A stretch of 6,768 nucleotides of DNA, from positions 1 to 6,768 of the forward strand of contig JAADEN010000128.1 of NCBI GenBank assembly GCA_013153375.1, read 5' to 3'. The DNA comes from Chloroflexota bacterium (GTDB taxonomy: Bacteria; Chloroflexota; Anaerolineae; Anaerolineales; DRMV01). Numbering within the stretch: the stretch's first letter is position 1; every line of letters starts with the position of its first letter. The position numbers and the translations under genes are program-made. The notes beneath the pieces are model-generated. The model saw nothing but the letters and a program-made list of their open reading frames with translations, searched no databases and was not told where the DNA came from. Positions 6,322 through 6,768 of this stretch are shown one piece after another.

Positions 6322-6768
6322 ATGTCGGTGTACAACAAACTGGTGGCCCGCGCGCTGGATCGCATCGCGCGGCTGCTGCAAATCCAAGGCGAGGACGCCT
6401 TCAAGATTCGCGCTTACCAGCGCGCCGCGGACACTTTGCGCCATTGGCCTGAGGATGTGCGCGTCGCGTGGCAGGCCGGCCGGCTGACCGACATCCCCCA
6501 CATCGGCGCGGCCCTGGCCAAGAAGGTGGACGAACTGCTGCGCACCGGGCGGCTGACCTATCTGGAGCGGCTGGAGCAGGAGGTGCCGCCCTCGCTGCTG
6601 GCGTTGCTGGACCTGCCCGGTTTGGGGCCGACGCGGGTGCGGGCTTTGTGGCAGCAGTTGGGCATCACCTCGCCCGCGGAACTGCGGGCCGCGCTGGACG
6701 CGGGGCAGGTGCAGGGCATCAAGGGCCTGGGCCCGCGCACCCAGCAGCGTTTGCGCGCCGCGCTGGCC
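6322..6768 (+). CDS. polX: DNA polymerase X family protein, N-terminal part (3' partial)
   Basis: The first 149 residues of a family X DNA polymerase; the frame is open to the right edge. Residues ~4-85 match the 8-kDa DNA-binding domain: the LLQIQGEDAFKIRAYQRAA start is characteristic, followed by the first helix-hairpin-helix, IPHIGAALAKK (58-68). Lys68 falls where the dRP-lyase Schiff-base lysine (Lys72) of human Pol beta aligns. A second helix-hairpin-helix, LPGLGPTRVRALWQQLGI (98-115), and a third, IKGLGPRTQQRL (133-144), follow. Bacterial PolX proteins are normally about 570 residues, with the nucleotidyltransferase palm and a C-terminal PHP exonuclease domain; both would lie beyond the window. 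The expected role is gap-filling in base-excision or end-joining repair. The 12-base gap to the transporter suggests co-transcription without an obvious functional link. Confidence 0.88.
   Translation, partial: MSVYNKLVARALDRIARLLQIQGEDAFKIRAYQRAADTLRHWPEDVRVAWQAGRLTDIPHIGAALAKKVDELLRTGRLTYLERLEQEVPPSLLALLDLPGLGPTRVRALWQQLGITSPAELRAALDAGQVQGIKGLGPRTQQRLRAALA

Noticed and set aside
5335..6501. 388-codon minus-strand frame opposite the transporter
   Set aside because: Highly biased Gln/Gly/His/Arg composition; it is a mirror of the codon bias of the transporter gene.

Overview
The window is GC-rich, bacterial and almost entirely coding, with four genes in a row on the + strand and gaps of 90, 29 and 12 bases between them. 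The composition, the large multi-GAF hybrid kinase and the style of the proteins suggest a Chloroflexota lineage (Anaerolineae-like). That placement comes from recognising the protein style and is not proven. No tRNA, rRNA, CRISPR array, insertion sequence or phage gene is visible.

Layout: (1) From the left edge to 3550 is a soluble multi-GAF histidine kinase whose 5' end lies outside the window. It has an intact HisKA/HATPase core and two degenerate receiver domains at its C-terminus. (2) A 90-base gap holds a stem-loop followed by five T residues. (3) 3641-5332 encodes one continuous protein: an N-terminal zinc ribbon, a threonine-synthase-like PLP enzyme and, after a short linker, a complete response-regulator receiver domain. 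(4) 5362-6309 encodes a ten-helix EamA/DMT-family transporter. (5) 6322 to the right edge is the N-terminal part of a family X DNA polymerase (PolX), cut by the window end.

The most interesting feature is the pairing of the first two genes. The kinase's own first receiver has Asn in place of the phospho-accepting Asp. The neighbouring PLP enzyme carries a receiver with the acidic pair, phospho-Asp, Thr and Lys all present. This invites the hypothesis that the kinase phosphorylates an amino-acid-metabolic enzyme directly, with no DNA-binding regulator in between. The EamA transporter just downstream could move a related amino acid (the threonine/homoserine exporter RhtA is in this superfamily), but that link is inference. 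PolX is probably a positional neighbour and not a functional partner.
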